Shown: positions 44,139-53,080 of the stretch, in pieces
Position numbering within the stretch: the stretch's first letter is position 1
Layout of the letters: each line of letters starts with the position of its first letter
NCBI GenBank assembly: GCA_015075165.1
Contig: JABTUY010000002.1
Location: 620,001-684,000 of the forward strand
Source of the DNA: Ideonella sp.
Lineage (GTDB): Bacteria; Pseudomonadota; Gammaproteobacteria; Burkholderiales; Burkholderiaceae_C
Direction: 5' to 3'
Length of the DNA stretch: 64,000 nucleotides
The notes under the pieces: model-generated
Told to the model about the DNA's origin: nothing
Databases searched by the model: none
The model's input: the letters and a program-made list of their open reading frames with translations, nothing else
Position numbers and translations under genes: made by a program

Positions 44139-44173
44139 TTTACAGTTTCGGAGTCGGACTCCGAAAGTGTAAA
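44139..44173. promoter_or_regulatory. 35-bp near-perfect palindrome before ATPase 3
   Basis: The outer arms are TTTACA and TGTAAA. The inner arms are TTTCGGAGTC and GACTCCGAAA around one central base. Only one base pair position (G/G, 44145 and 44167) breaks the symmetry. It lies 5 bp upstream of the start codon and is AT-richer than its surroundings. It is probably an operator, possibly bound by the ATPase's own winged helix. Confidence 0.7.
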
Positions 44174-44213
44174 ACATCCTGCTCGCAGGCCCGTGGCGCC
44201 CGAGCGCCGGGGG

Positions 44214-45068
44214 TCAACTCGCCTGGTACGCCAGCCGCACGTAGATCGGCGCGAACGCCTCGGCCTGCGTCACTTCGAGCAGGCTCTCGCGCGCCAGCTC
44301 GAGCAGTGCGATGAAGGTGACCACCACCACCGGCGACGGCGCGTGCTGCTCGAACAGGTCGTGGAACTCGACGAAGCGCCGGCCCTGCAGCCGGCGCAGC
44401 ACGATGCTCATGTGCTCGCGCACCGAGAGCTGCTCGCGCGTGATGTGGTGGTGCGCCTTCAGCGTCGCGCGCCGCGCGATGTCGGCCCAGGCGTCGCGCA
44501 GGTCCTGCGGGCTCACCTGCGGCAGGCGCGGCGCGTCGTTGGCGGCGTGCATCACCTGCACGCGGCGGAAGTCGCGGCCGAGCAGCGGCAGCGCATCGAG
44601 CCTCGCGGCGGCGAGCTTGATCTGTTCGTACTCGAGCAGCCGGCGCACCAGCTCGGCGCGCGGGTCAACGGCCTCCTTGCCGTCTTCGGCCTTGCGCGCC
44701 GGCAGCAGCATGCGCGACTTGATCTCGATCAGCATCGCCGCCATCAGCAGGTACTCGGCGGCGAGCTCGAGGTTGCGCGAGCGGATCTGGTCGACGTACT
44801 CCAGGTACTGGCGCGTCACGTCGGCCAGCGGGATGTCGAGGATGTTGAAGTTCTGCCGCCGAATCAGGTACAGCAGCAGATCGAGCGGGCCTTCGAACGC
44901 CTCGAGAAACACCTCGAGCGCGTCGGGCGGGATGTACAGGTCTTGCGGCAGCGCGAACAGCGGCTCACCGTACAGCCGCGCCACCGCGACGCCGTCGACC
45001 GTCAGCGGCGGCTCGCCGCTGGCCGGCGGCGCCGCCTCGTCTTCGCAGAGCGCGACGGTGTCGTTCAC
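44214..45068 (-). CDS. scpA: ScpA, segregation and condensation protein A
   Basis: A 284-residue kleisin subunit of the SMC-ScpA-ScpB condensin. After a variable N-terminus, the conserved core is FEGPLDLLLYLIRRQNFNILDIPLADVTRQYLEY, followed by LELAAEYLLMAAMLIEIKSRMLLP, the SMC-neck-binding helices. The C-terminal winged helix (VTFIALLELARESLLEVTQAEAFAPIYV) binds the SMC cap. It starts 7 bp after the DUF3460 gene on the same strand, a common betaproteobacterial arrangement. It marks the return to core genes at the right edge of the island. Confidence 0.95.
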   Translation of the reverse strand: MNDTVALCEDEAAPPASGEPPLTVDGVAVARLYGEPLFALPQDLYIPPDALEVFLEAFEGPLDLLLYLIRRQNFNILDIPLADVTRQYLEYVDQIRSRNLELAAEYLLMAAMLIEIKSRMLLPARKAEDGKEAVDPRAELVRRLLEYEQIKLAAARLDALPLLGRDFRRVQVMHAANDAPRLPQVSPQDLRDAWADIARRATLKAHHHITREQLSVREHMSIVLRRLQGRRFVEFHDLFEQHAPSPVVVVTFIALLELARESLLEVTQAEAFAPIYVRLAYQAS

Positions 45069-45075
45069 GCGCGGC

Positions 45076-45297
45076 CTATCGCCTGTGCGGCTCGAGCGCT
45101 TCGGTCTGGTAGTAGACGTACGGCGTCTGCGGCACTCGTGCCGCGCGGTACTCGGCCTGCGCGTCGCGGTCGATCGGGCGGTCCCACAGCAGGCCGCGGC
45201 CGGCGCGCTGCTCGGCTTCGAGCGTGGGCTTGCGGGCCTTCAGCTCATCGATGAACTGCGTGGCGTCGGACTTGTAGGGCTTCCAGAACAGCGGCAT
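45076..45297 (-). CDS. DUF3460 family protein
   Basis: A 73-residue protein matching DUF3460, a small family found next to scpA in betaproteobacteria, of unknown function. The typical start is MPLFWKPYKSDATQFIDELKARKPTLE, and the middle has GRGLLWDRPIDRD. The ATG at 45297 is the family start. No membrane or signal segment is present. Confidence 0.88.
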   Translation of the reverse strand: MPLFWKPYKSDATQFIDELKARKPTLEAEQRAGRGLLWDRPIDRDAQAEYRAARVPQTPYVYYQTEALEPHRR

Positions 45298-45399
45298 GGC
45301 GGCAGCGCGGGCAGAATCGGGCGGGGGCTGCATTTTACAGAGCACGCCCGCGCGCGCGGCCGGCGCGCACGGGTGCGAGGCGAGTACGGGAGGCTGCCG

Positions 45400-45879
45400 A
45401 TGGCGCGATGGTGGACATGGCTGCAGGCGCGCCTGGGGGGCGACGCGGCACGCATCGCGCAACTGCACGAAGGCGTGTCGAGCGAAGCCGACGTGCGCCA
45501 CTGGTTCGGCGAACCGGTCGGCATCGCGACCGCGCCCGACGGCACGCGCACGCTCGAGTACCCGCGCCAGCCCGAGGGCTGGACCAACATCGCCGCGGTG
45601 TTCGGCCCCGACGGCCGGCTGCGTTCGCTGCGCCAGCTGCTGACGCCGGAGAACTTCGCGCGCGTGCGGCCCGGCATGCACCGCGACGAGTTGCGGCCGC
45701 TGCTCGGCCGGCCGGCGCAGGTGCAGCGCCAGGCGCTGAAGCGGCACGAGGTGTGGGACTGGCGCTACCGCGATGGCCAGGCCTCGCGGCTGTTCAGCGT
45801 GACGCTCGACGACGGCGGGCAGGTGGTGTCGGTCGCCAGCTTGGACGACCCGAAGCAGGTGCTGGCCGGCGGCCAGTAG
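45400..45879 (+). CDS. SmpA/BamE-like (OmlA) domain protein
   Basis: A 159-residue protein. The C-terminal half has the SmpA/OmlA signature RVRPGMHRDELRPLLGRPAQV and VWDWRYRDGQ...FSVTLDDGGQVVSV, the small two-helix plus three-strand fold of BamE. The N-terminal half contains a related repeat (VSSEADVRHWFGEPVGIATAPDGTRTLEYPRQ). There is no lipobox or obvious signal peptide from the ATG at 45400, so it differs from true BamE. It may be a periplasmic protein with a start not recognised here, or a cytosolic one. Confidence 0.75.
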   Translation: MARWWTWLQARLGGDAARIAQLHEGVSSEADVRHWFGEPVGIATAPDGTRTLEYPRQPEGWTNIAAVFGPDGRLRSLRQLLTPENFARVRPGMHRDELRPLLGRPAQVQRQALKRHEVWDWRYRDGQASRLFSVTLDDGGQVVSVASLDDPKQVLAGGQ

Positions 45880-45909
45880 AGCCGCGGCGCGGTGCCAAGA
45901 CCGCGCGCG

Positions 45910-47604
45910 TCAGTACGGGCTGCCGGGCCACGCCGCCGGCTCGTCGTCCTTGAACGCCGCGGCCACGGTGGGCACGATCTGATCGGCGCCCAGCACCGCC
46001 TCGAAGCCCGAGCGGCGCATCAGCGACAGCGGCTGCTCGTTGACATTGGCCAGCACCAGCGCCACGTCGCGCTGCTTGAGCGTGCGATGCAACTGCTGCA
46101 GCGCGTCGAGCCCCGAGGTGTCGAGCGAGATCAGGCGGTGCATTTCGAGCACCACGGCGCGCGTGTGCTCGGCCAGCTGCGCCGGCAGCGCCTCGATCTT
46201 GCCCACCGCACCGAAGAACAGCGAGCCGAACAGCTCGAACACCTGCACGCCGGGCGGCGGCGCGCCCTCGGCCGGCACGAACGGCTGCACGCGAAACAGC
46301 ATGCTCATGCGGTAGATGAAGAACACGCACGCCAGCAGCAGCCCCACCTGCACCGCCACCGTGAGGTCGAACACCACGGTGAGCAAGAAGGTGCCGACGA
46401 GGATGGTGCGGTACTGCACGCTGAACCTGCGCAGCCGCGCGAACTCGTGCCACTCGCCCATGTTCCAGGCCACGAACAGCAAGATGCCCGCCAGCACCGC
46501 CAGTGGCACGTGCTTGGCCAGCGGCGCAGCCACCAGCACCACCCCCAGCAGCGTGGCCGCGTGCACGATGCCGGCCACGGGCGAGGTGGCGCCGGCACGC
46601 AGGTTGGTCACCGTGCGGGCGATCGTGCCGGTGGCGGGCAGGCCGCCGAAGAACGGCGACACGAAGTTGGCGATGCCCTGCGCCATCAGCTCCTGGTTGG
46701 GGTCGTGCCGCGGCAGGTGCGGCACCATGTTGTCGGCGATGCGCGCGCACATCAGCGACTCGATGGCGCCGAGCATTGCGATCGTCACGGTGGGAATCAG
46801 CAGGTACTTGGCCGACTCCCAGCTGAACGGCGGCAGGCTCAGGCTCGGCAGGCTGGCCGGAATGCCGCCGAAGCGCGTGCCGATCGTCTCCAGCGGCAGC
46901 TGCAGCGCATGCGCCAGTGCCGTCATCGCCACCAGCGCAAGCACCGGGCCGGGCACGCGCGCGGCGGTGCGCAGCGTGCGGCCTTCGAGCAGCGCCTCGG
47001 GCAGCGCGGTGTTGGCGAACAGCTTGGGCCACGCGAACAGGATCGCGAAGGTGCCGCCGCCGACGGCCAGCGCGTAGGGGTTGAACGTGGCGCGGTGCAG
47101 CCACAGGGTTTCGATCTGCGCGAAGAAGTCGCCCGGCATCTTGGCGATCGTCAGGCCCAGCAGGTCGCGCGCCTGCGACAGCGCGATCAGCACTGCAATG
47201 CCGTTGGTGAAGCCGATCACGATCGCCACCGGCACGTAGCGCACCAGCGCGCCGAGCTTGAACAGGCCCAGCACGAACAGCACGATGCCGGCCAGCGCGG
47301 TGGCGATCAGCAGGTTGGTCAGCCCGTAGCGCTCGCCGATGCCGTAAACGATGACGATGAACGCGCCCGCCGGCCCGCCGATCTGCACGCTCGAGCCGCC
47401 GAGCGCGCTGATCAGGAAGCCGGCGACGATCGCGGTGATCAGCCCCTGCTCGGGCTTGACGCCCGATGCGATGCCGAACGCCATCGCCAGCGGCAGCGCC
47501 ACCACGCCCACCGTGAGGCCGGCGGCCAGATCCTTGAAGAAGCGCTCGCGGTCGTAGCCGTGCAGCGACTCGATCAGCCGCGGGCGAAAGCGCTGCAGCT
47601 CCAT
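45910..47604 (-). CDS. SulP-family inorganic anion transporter
   Basis: A 564-residue membrane protein of the SLC26/SulP family, which carries sulfate, bicarbonate or other anions. The N-terminal signature AGLTVGVVALPLAMAFGIASGVKPEQGL is followed by about 12-14 helices and a C-terminal cytosolic STAS domain (about 440-555, with EMHRLISLDTSGLDALQQLHRTLKQ). The transported anion cannot be told from sequence. A small RHH protein gene ends 10 bp upstream on the same strand, so the two are probably co-transcribed. Confidence 0.93.
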   Translation of the reverse strand: MELQRFRPRLIESLHGYDRERFFKDLAAGLTVGVVALPLAMAFGIASGVKPEQGLITAIVAGFLISALGGSSVQIGGPAGAFIVIVYGIGERYGLTNLLIATALAGIVLFVLGLFKLGALVRYVPVAIVIGFTNGIAVLIALSQARDLLGLTIAKMPGDFFAQIETLWLHRATFNPYALAVGGGTFAILFAWPKLFANTALPEALLEGRTLRTAARVPGPVLALVAMTALAHALQLPLETIGTRFGGIPASLPSLSLPPFSWESAKYLLIPTVTIAMLGAIESLMCARIADNMVPHLPRHDPNQELMAQGIANFVSPFFGGLPATGTIARTVTNLRAGATSPVAGIVHAATLLGVVLVAAPLAKHVPLAVLAGILLFVAWNMGEWHEFARLRRFSVQYRTILVGTFLLTVVFDLTVAVQVGLLLACVFFIYRMSMLFRVQPFVPAEGAPPPGVQVFELFGSLFFGAVGKIEALPAQLAEHTRAVVLEMHRLISLDTSGLDALQQLHRTLKQRDVALVLANVNEQPLSLMRRSGFEAVLGADQIVPTVAAAFKDDEPAAWPGSPY

Positions 47605-47614
47605 CTTGCGGGGA

Positions 47615-47815
47615 TCAGCGGCGGCGGCGCGGCCGGGGTGCGGGCGCCGCGCTGCCGCTGGGCACGTAGCGCACGCCGTGCGCGGCCAGGTACTCGCGGA
47701 TCAGCTGCCGCACCACCTGCGACGGGGTTTTGTCTTGCTGCGCGCACAGCTGCTCGAACGCCGCCTTCTTGGCTGGGTCGATCAGCAGCGTGAGCCGGGA
47801 GGTTTTCAGCTCCAT
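47615..47815 (-). CDS. Small ribbon-helix-helix (CopG-like) protein
   Basis: A 66-residue protein with a predicted RHH fold (SRLTLLIDPAKKAAFEQLCAQQDKTPSQVVRQLIREYL) and a basic Pro/Arg-rich tail (PAPRPRRRR). Such proteins are usually dimeric DNA-binding repressors or antitoxins. No toxin gene is adjacent. It immediately precedes the SulP gene, so local regulation of that operon is a reasonable inference. It could also be a standalone regulator. Confidence 0.8.
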   Translation of the reverse strand: MELKTSRLTLLIDPAKKAAFEQLCAQQDKTPSQVVRQLIREYLAAHGVRYVPSGSAAPAPRPRRRR

Positions 47816-47932
47816 GTGCGCGGCATGTTAATGCAATGCGCATCATACGCGCTGCGGCTCACGGGCCGCCCGAGCGGCCGCCGCCCGCCGGCGGCGCGAC
47901 CGCTGCCGCACCGGGATCGCGGCGCTGCGGAC

Positions 47933-47968
47933 GATGGCGATCGCCCGGCGGGTCAGGCGATCGCCATC
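47933..47968. terminator. Hairpin at the 3' end of the hemerythrin gene
   Basis: Perfect 13-bp arms GATGGCGATCGCC (47933-47945) and GGCGATCGCCATC (47956-47968), with a 10-nt loop. The hairpin includes the last codons and the stop of the hemerythrin gene. No U-run follows on either strand, so Rho-independent termination is uncertain; it may instead protect the mRNA end. Confidence 0.5.
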
Positions 47969-48399
47969 GCCTTCACGTCGGCGAGCAGTGCCGCGCCGTC
48001 GGCGCCCATCGCGTCGTCGAGCATCGGATACATCATCTGCTCCTCTTTCATGTTGTGCGGCACCAGGATCTCGAACAGCGCGCGCGACGCGCTCCGGTAG
48101 CCCGGCGCGTCGTTGGCCTTCATCGCATCACGCATCTGCGCGAGGATGCCGCGCATCTGCTCGTGCTCGGCGCGCATCTGCACGCTCGGGCCGGCCTCGC
48201 GCATGCCGGTGCGCTGCTCGAACGCCGGGAACAGCACGTGCTCTTCCATCTCGATGTGGCGCTCGAGCCGCTGCAGGAACTGCGCCGCCTCGCGCGCTAG
48301 CGTGGCGCTGTCGCCGCCGGCCGCCGCCGCGCTGGCGCGCTCGGCGATGCCGTCGATCAGCTCGTGGTCGTGCTGCATGTAGGTGGTGATCGATTCCAT
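47953..48399 (-). CDS. Hemerythrin HHE-domain protein
   Basis: A 148-residue four-helix protein with diiron ligands in the HHE pattern: HDHELID, ERHIEMEEHVLFPAF, RAEHEQM and LVPHNMKEEQMMYPML. Such proteins bind oxygen or sense nitric oxide and oxygen, or protect iron-sulfur enzymes. The ATG at 48399 follows GGAG by 8 nt and is preferred over a TTG at 48411. It lies next to the oxygen-sensitive benzoyl-CoA reductase operon on the same strand, after the last subunit gene upstream of it. A protective role there is only an inference. Confidence 0.92.
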   Translation of the reverse strand: MESITTYMQHDHELIDGIAERASAAAAGGDSATLAREAAQFLQRLERHIEMEEHVLFPAFEQRTGMREAGPSVQMRAEHEQMRGILAQMRDAMKANDAPGYRSASRALFEILVPHNMKEEQMMYPMLDDAMGADGAALLADVKAMAIA

Positions 48400-48474
48400 C
48401 GGGTTCTCCAAGGATGCGGTTGCGTCGTCGGCCGTCGCATGCGAGGCGCGCCGCTGTTCGGGTCGAGCGCCGCT

Positions 48475-49455
48475 TCAGGCGGTGGCCTGCGCCGGTGCGT
48501 CGGCGGCACGCTTGACCACGACGATCGGGCAGCCGGCGCTGTCGCCGCACGGCTCGAAGCGCCTGCGCGTGGCGGCCATCGCCGACCAGCGGCGCACCGC
48601 CGTGGTCTGCGGCTGGCCCTGCTGCGCGGCGGTGGGTGGTATCGGCCTGCCCTCGGCGAGCAGCTTCTCGACGCGGCGCAGGCCCAGGTAGGCCGCGCCG
48701 TACGCGCCGTTGAGCTGGCCGAGCCCGTTCGGTGCCACATGGAAGCTCGCGCCCAGCGCCTTCTCGAGCGCCGAGACCATCGCCTCGTTGCGCGTCATGC
48801 CGCCGGTGAGCATGTAGCCAGCCTCCAGCCCCACGCGGCGCATCAGCTGGATCGCGCGGCCGCCGAGCGAGACCATCGCTCCCATCATGATGTCCTCCGC
48901 CGCGACGCCGTTGGACAAGTGGTTGATCACCTCCGATTCGGCGAACACCGCGCAGACGCTGCTGATCGGCTTGGGCGCGGTCGAGCGCATCGCGTACGGG
49001 CCGATGTCTTCGGTGGTCAGGCCGAGGTAGCGCGCGGTCTTCTCCAGGAACGCGCCGGTACCGGCGGCGCACTTGTCGTTGAGGCGGAACGCCTTCACGC
49101 GCCCTTCGGCGTCGACCTTGATCGCCTTGATGTCCTGGCCGCCGATGTCGAGGATCGTGCGCGTGTCGGGGAACAGGTGCACCGCGGCCTGCGCGTGCGC
49201 CGTCAGCTCGGTGATCTGCGCGTGGCGGAACGGCACCGTGTAGCGGCCGTAGCCGGTGGCGCCGACGTAGATCACCTGCGAGCGCTCGAGGCCGCAGTTC
49301 TTCATCAGGTCGTCGAACACCGCCTGCGACGCCTGCGCCAGCTTGAAGCCGGTGCGGCGCACCGCGGTGCCCACCACCTTGCGCTCGCCATCGAGCACGA
49401 TGGCCTTGGTGTAGGTCGAGCCGATGTCGAGGCCGGCAACGTAGATCATGCTCAT
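48475..49455 (-). CDS. bzdQ: Benzoyl-CoA reductase ATPase (activase) subunit, BzdQ/BcrD-like
   Basis: A 326-residue ASKHA-fold ATPase of the BcrAD/BadFG family. It starts MSMIYVAGLDIGSTYTKAIVLDG (phosphate-1 loop) and has DIGGQDIKAIKV. Two cysteine motifs, [14 protein letters not shown] and SVCAVFAESEV, hold the [4Fe-4S] cluster shared with the partner activase. It couples ATP hydrolysis to electron transfer into the ring-reducing subunits. A C-terminal tail of about 60 residues with two Cys (RRFEPCGDSAGCPIVV) extends beyond the partner subunit. It is the last gene of the four-gene operon. Confidence 0.88.
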   Translation of the reverse strand: MSMIYVAGLDIGSTYTKAIVLDGERKVVGTAVRRTGFKLAQASQAVFDDLMKNCGLERSQVIYVGATGYGRYTVPFRHAQITELTAHAQAAVHLFPDTRTILDIGGQDIKAIKVDAEGRVKAFRLNDKCAAGTGAFLEKTARYLGLTTEDIGPYAMRSTAPKPISSVCAVFAESEVINHLSNGVAAEDIMMGAMVSLGGRAIQLMRRVGLEAGYMLTGGMTRNEAMVSALEKALGASFHVAPNGLGQLNGAYGAAYLGLRRVEKLLAEGRPIPPTAAQQGQPQTTAVRRWSAMAATRRRFEPCGDSAGCPIVVVKRAADAPAQATA

Positions 49456-49465
49456 GCGTGCCTCC

Positions 49466-50278
49466 TCAGGCCAGCGCCGCGGCCGGCGCGGCAGCGGTGC
49501 CGAACGCGTGCTCGCGCGCCACCAGCGCGGCGCCGAGTGCGCCGCAGAAGTGCGCGTCGGGGCTGACGTTGATCTTCATGCCCACCGCCTCCTCGATCAG
49601 CTTGACCATCGCCACGTTGCGGCTGACGCCGCCGGTGAAGGTGACCTCGGCGTGCACGCCGACGCGCCGCGCCAGCGACACGCAGCGGCTGGTGATGGCC
49701 TGGTGCACGCCCATCAGCACGTCCTCGGGCAGGATGCCCTTGGCCAGGTGGCTGATGATCTCGGACTCGGCGAACACCGTGCAGGTGGTGGTGATGCGCA
49801 CCGGCTTCTGTGCCTTCAGCGCCAGCGGGCCCAGCTCGCCGAGCGGCATCTCGAGCGCGTACGACGCCGCGCCGAGAAAGCGCCCGGTGCCGGCGGCACA
49901 CTTGTCGTTCATCGTGAAGTCGGCCACCTGGCCGTCGGGCTTGACGGCGATGGCCTTGGTGTCCTGGCCGCCGATGTCGATCACCGTGCGCGTGCCGGGA
50001 AACAGCGCCACCGCGCCGCGCGCGTGGCAACTGATCTCGGTGACCTGCTCGTGGCCGAACGAGACGTTGTAGCGGCCGTAGCCGGTGCTGGCGATGCGCG
50101 CCACCTGCCCCTCGTCGATGCCGGCATCGGCGAGCGCCGCCTTGAACGCGTCTTGCGCGATCGTCACCATGCTGGTTTCCATGTCGAGCAGCGCGCGGCC
50201 GACCACGTGGCCCGCCTCGTCGAGGATCACCGCCTTGGTCTGCGTGGAGCCGACATCGACCCCGCCGGTGTATCTCAT
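49466..50278 (-). CDS. bzdP: Benzoyl-CoA reductase ATPase (activase) subunit, BzdP/BcrA-like
   Basis: A 270-residue ASKHA ATPase, starting [23 protein letters not shown], with [14 protein letters not shown] and cluster cysteines in [14 protein letters not shown] and [11 protein letters not shown]. It pairs with the second activase to bridge one [4Fe-4S] cluster. At 270 residues it is much shorter than Thauera-type BcrA (about 440). That is why the bzd type is favoured, an inference from remembered family sizes. The ATG at 50278 overlaps the stop of the upstream subunit gene (ATGA). Confidence 0.88.
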   Translation of the reverse strand: MRYTGGVDVGSTQTKAVILDEAGHVVGRALLDMETSMVTIAQDAFKAALADAGIDEGQVARIASTGYGRYNVSFGHEQVTEISCHARGAVALFPGTRTVIDIGGQDTKAIAVKPDGQVADFTMNDKCAAGTGRFLGAASYALEMPLGELGPLALKAQKPVRITTTCTVFAESEIISHLAKGILPEDVLMGVHQAITSRCVSLARRVGVHAEVTFTGGVSRNVAMVKLIEEAVGMKINVSPDAHFCGALGAALVAREHAFGTAAAPAAALA

Positions 50279-51702
50279 GGCCGGCCCTCCTGCGTGATGG
50301 CGGCGGCCACGCTGGCCGCAGCGGTGTTGGCCGCAGCGGCGGGGGCAGCGCTGGCGGCGGCCGCAGCGTGGGCGCGCGCCGCCGGCGCCGCGCCGCCGCG
50401 CTGCTGCAGCGACTCGAAGAACGCGTCGACGCGGTTCTTGATCTGCGCGTCCGACCAGTAGCGCGGGTCGATCAGGTCCGACTCGATGTACAGGCTCGGC
50501 ATGTTCAGCCGCTGGGTCAGGTAGTTGCGCGTGTCGGCCATGCCCGACGAGACGAAGCGGCAGCTCTTGATGCCGTGGAAGACGATGCCGTCGACGTCGT
50601 AGTCGCGGATCTGCTGCGCCAGCCGCTCGTGCGCGAAGAACTGGTTCGACAGCCCGCGCTGCGCCGCCAGCGCGGTGATCTCGGCCAGGCTCTCGAGCGG
50701 GCGCGAGGTGTCGTAGACCATCTCGCCGGCGTCCATGCCGCCGGCGGCGAAGGTGAGGTAGTCGGAGTAGGCGAACACGCCGCCCCAGGTCTCGAACAGC
50801 TCGACCAGCCGGCGCATCGACACGTAGCACGGCGTGCCCGAGAACAGCAGCCGGAAGCGCTCCTGCGCGACGCGGCCCTCGCCGCGCGCCACGCGCGCGC
50901 GCAGCTGCTCCTCGAGGCGGCGCATGTACTGCACGCCGGCCTCGGTGCCGCGGTAGACGTTCATGATGCCGATGTAGGTCAGGCCGTCGAGCATCGCGTT
51001 GTACGGTGCCGGGCAGACGCGGTTCAGCGCCATCACGTTGTTCCAGTGCGCGACCATGCGGTTGACGCGGTCCTGCACCTGCGCCAGGCGGTCGATGTCG
51101 AAGCGCCGGCCGGTGATCTGCTCGCAGCGCGCGATCAGGTCGCGGAACTGCGCCTCGACCCAGTGCGCGTCGGCCATGTGCTGCGCATCGCCGCGGCGCA
51201 CCTGCCAGTTGCCCGCGCGCTGGCCGGGCAGGTCGAGCGTGAAGGTGGGCATGCCGAGCATGCGCTCCCAGATCTCGCCCCACTTGATGAACGTGCTGCA
51301 CATGTTCGACGTGATCGCGATGTCGGCCTTCGGGATCGTGCCGGCCGGGTGCTGCTGCTCGCGCAGGATCAGGCCGACGTCGGCCTTCACGTACGAGCAC
51401 ACGTCGGGCGAGTAGCCGTAGTCTTCCGACTCGCGCAGGTACTCCTGCGACACCTTGCGCACGCCGGTCTGCAGCGAGTTGATCTCGGGGAACACGAGCT
51501 GGAAATCGAACGTGCGCAGGATCTCGATCGCGTTGCCCATCACGAACACGTTGGCCACGTGCTGGCCGCGCTCGCGCGCCAGCGCGAGGTCGGCGTACCA
51601 GTCCTTCATCAGCTGCTGGCCGGCCTGGTGAGGGTTGAACTCGTCGGCGCCGGGCGTGGTGGCGGCGGCCGGCGCCGCTTGCTCGAGGGTGGCAGTGGTC
51701 AT
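50275..51702 (-). CDS. bzdO: Benzoyl-CoA reductase catalytic subunit, BzdO/BcrB-like
   Basis: A 475-residue subunit of the 2-hydroxyacyl-CoA dehydratase D-component family. Cysteines likely to ligate [4Fe-4S] are in [27 protein letters not shown] and [20 protein letters not shown]. With its partner it forms the site that reduces benzoyl-CoA to a dienoyl-CoA. The ATG at 51702 is preceded by GGAG. The C-terminal 50 residues are a long Ala-rich tail (about 425-470), not expected in the family core. The stop overlaps the next gene's start. Confidence 0.9.
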   Translation of the reverse strand: MTTATLEQAAPAAATTPGADEFNPHQAGQQLMKDWYADLALARERGQHVANVFVMGNAIEILRTFDFQLVFPEINSLQTGVRKVSQEYLRESEDYGYSPDVCSYVKADVGLILREQQHPAGTIPKADIAITSNMCSTFIKWGEIWERMLGMPTFTLDLPGQRAGNWQVRRGDAQHMADAHWVEAQFRDLIARCEQITGRRFDIDRLAQVQDRVNRMVAHWNNVMALNRVCPAPYNAMLDGLTYIGIMNVYRGTEAGVQYMRRLEEQLRARVARGEGRVAQERFRLLFSGTPCYVSMRRLVELFETWGGVFAYSDYLTFAAGGMDAGEMVYDTSRPLESLAEITALAAQRGLSNQFFAHERLAQQIRDYDVDGIVFHGIKSCRFVSSGMADTRNYLTQRLNMPSLYIESDLIDPRYWSDAQIKNRVDAFFESLQQRGGAAPAARAHAAAAASAAPAAAANTAAASVAAAITQEGRP

Positions 51703-51713
51703 CTCGGGTCTCC

Positions 51714-52892
51714 TCAGGCGGTGGCGAACAGCAGCGATTCGGCGAAGGTCTCGAGCTGCATCGCCATCTGCTCGAACGAGGTCATTTTTTCCTCGAACTC
51801 GAGCACCAGGTACTGCACGCCCACGTGGTCGAGGTGCTTCGACCAGGCCACCTGCTCGTCGAGCCCGGGCTCGCAGAACTTGGCCGCGGTGACGATCGCC
51901 GCATCGGCCTTGGCGCTGCGCAGCATCTCCATCAGGTAGCCTTCCTTGGTCTTGCGCTCGTCGTGCTGCACCGGGCTGGCGGCCGAGCGCTCGACGAAGC
52001 TCTCGGCCAGCGCCCACACCGGGTCGCCGCCCTCGGGCACGTCGGCAGTGAGCCAGCGCAGGCCCACCAGCAGGTCGTCGTCGACCACGTAGCAGTTGTC
52101 GTCGATCGCCTCCAGCATCTCCAGCGGCGGCTGCTCGCAGAAGCCGCCGACGAAGACCACGCGCGGCTTGTCCTGCGCCGGGCGGCGGCGCGCGCGGATG
52201 CCGGCGATCGCGCGTTCGAGCAGCGCGTTGTGCTCTTCGCAGGCGATGCGGGTGCGCGCGCGCAGCAGCAGGTACGACTCGGTGCAGCTCACCTGCCACG
52301 GCGTGTCGCGGCGGATCGCGTACAGCTCGCGCAGCAGGGCGCGGTTGCGGTTGTAGGCGCGGATGCTGGCGCGCAGGCTCTCGTCGTCGGCCGCGCGGCC
52401 GGACTTCTTCTCCATCTCGGCGCGCAGCCTCTGATACTCGGCGGCGATGTAGCGCACCGCGCCCGGCGTGTTCACGTTCTGCGGCAGGTACAGGATCTGC
52501 GACAGCTGCTCGGGGATGTTGCGCGTCCAGATGCCGGCCAGGTGCTTGGCGGCATCGCAGATCGGGTGGGTGACGAAGCCGGCGAGGCTGCCGAGCGAGC
52601 CGTTCAGCCCCATCTCGGTGGTGGAGCGGCAGATCGAGCAGACGAACGAGCCCATGTGCGCATCGGCGTGCTTCAGCTCGAGCTTGTTGCCGCCGCCCAG
52701 CACCGCCACCGGCAGCAGGCCGGCCGCGTGCGCGATCTCTTCCGGAAAGTAGACCGGAAAGTGGCCGATCGTGCCGCTGAAGCCGGCCGGCAGCGCATCG
52801 TCGGCCGGCACCGGCGCCTGGCGCAGGCTGTTGCAGTACTCGAGGATCTCGTCGAGCTCGCCGTCGGCCACGGCAGGGGTGTCGGTCGTCAT
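51714..52892 (-). CDS. bzdN: Benzoyl-CoA reductase catalytic subunit, BzdN/BcrC-like
   Basis: A 392-residue subunit of the same dehydratase-related fold, first gene of the operon. Conserved cysteines occur in [29 protein letters not shown] and [10 protein letters not shown]. The N-terminal [36 protein letters not shown] is family-typical. The ATG at 52892 follows GGAGCAGCC; an upstream ATG at 52946 would cross the operator dyad. The order N-O-P-Q (equal to C-B-A-D) agrees with characterised ATP-dependent class I benzoyl-CoA reductases. No ferredoxin or ring-cleavage genes lie next to it. Confidence 0.9.
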   Translation of the reverse strand: MTTDTPAVADGELDEILEYCNSLRQAPVPADDALPAGFSGTIGHFPVYFPEEIAHAAGLLPVAVLGGGNKLELKHADAHMGSFVCSICRSTTEMGLNGSLGSLAGFVTHPICDAAKHLAGIWTRNIPEQLSQILYLPQNVNTPGAVRYIAAEYQRLRAEMEKKSGRAADDESLRASIRAYNRNRALLRELYAIRRDTPWQVSCTESYLLLRARTRIACEEHNALLERAIAGIRARRRPAQDKPRVVFVGGFCEQPPLEMLEAIDDNCYVVDDDLLVGLRWLTADVPEGGDPVWALAESFVERSAASPVQHDERKTKEGYLMEMLRSAKADAAIVTAAKFCEPGLDEQVAWSKHLDHVGVQYLVLEFEEKMTSFEQMAMQLETFAESLLFATA

Positions 52893-52917
52893 GGGGCTGC
52901 TCCTGGACCCTAAATAT

Positions 52918-52937
52918 GCATTGTGGTACCAGAATGC
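52918..52937. promoter_or_regulatory. 20-bp palindrome upstream of the benzoyl-CoA reductase operon
   Basis: GCATTGTGGTACCAGAATGC is symmetric except for one base pair. It lies 26 bp before the bzdN ATG. On the minus strand an FNR-like half site, TTGAT, lies just upstream (about 52944-52948). This suggests a specific repressor plus possible oxygen control, an inference. Confidence 0.55.
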
Positions 52938-53080
52938 GCAAATCAATGACCCTGATGCCGGTGGCTGTATTGCGCGGGGCGGGGCCGGCCGGCGCGCGGC
53001 CTGACGCGCGGCCTCTCGCGTGGCTTCGCCGGCGGCGCGGAACGCGCCGCGCGCGTCGCCCGCTGCGGCCGTGCCGCGCG

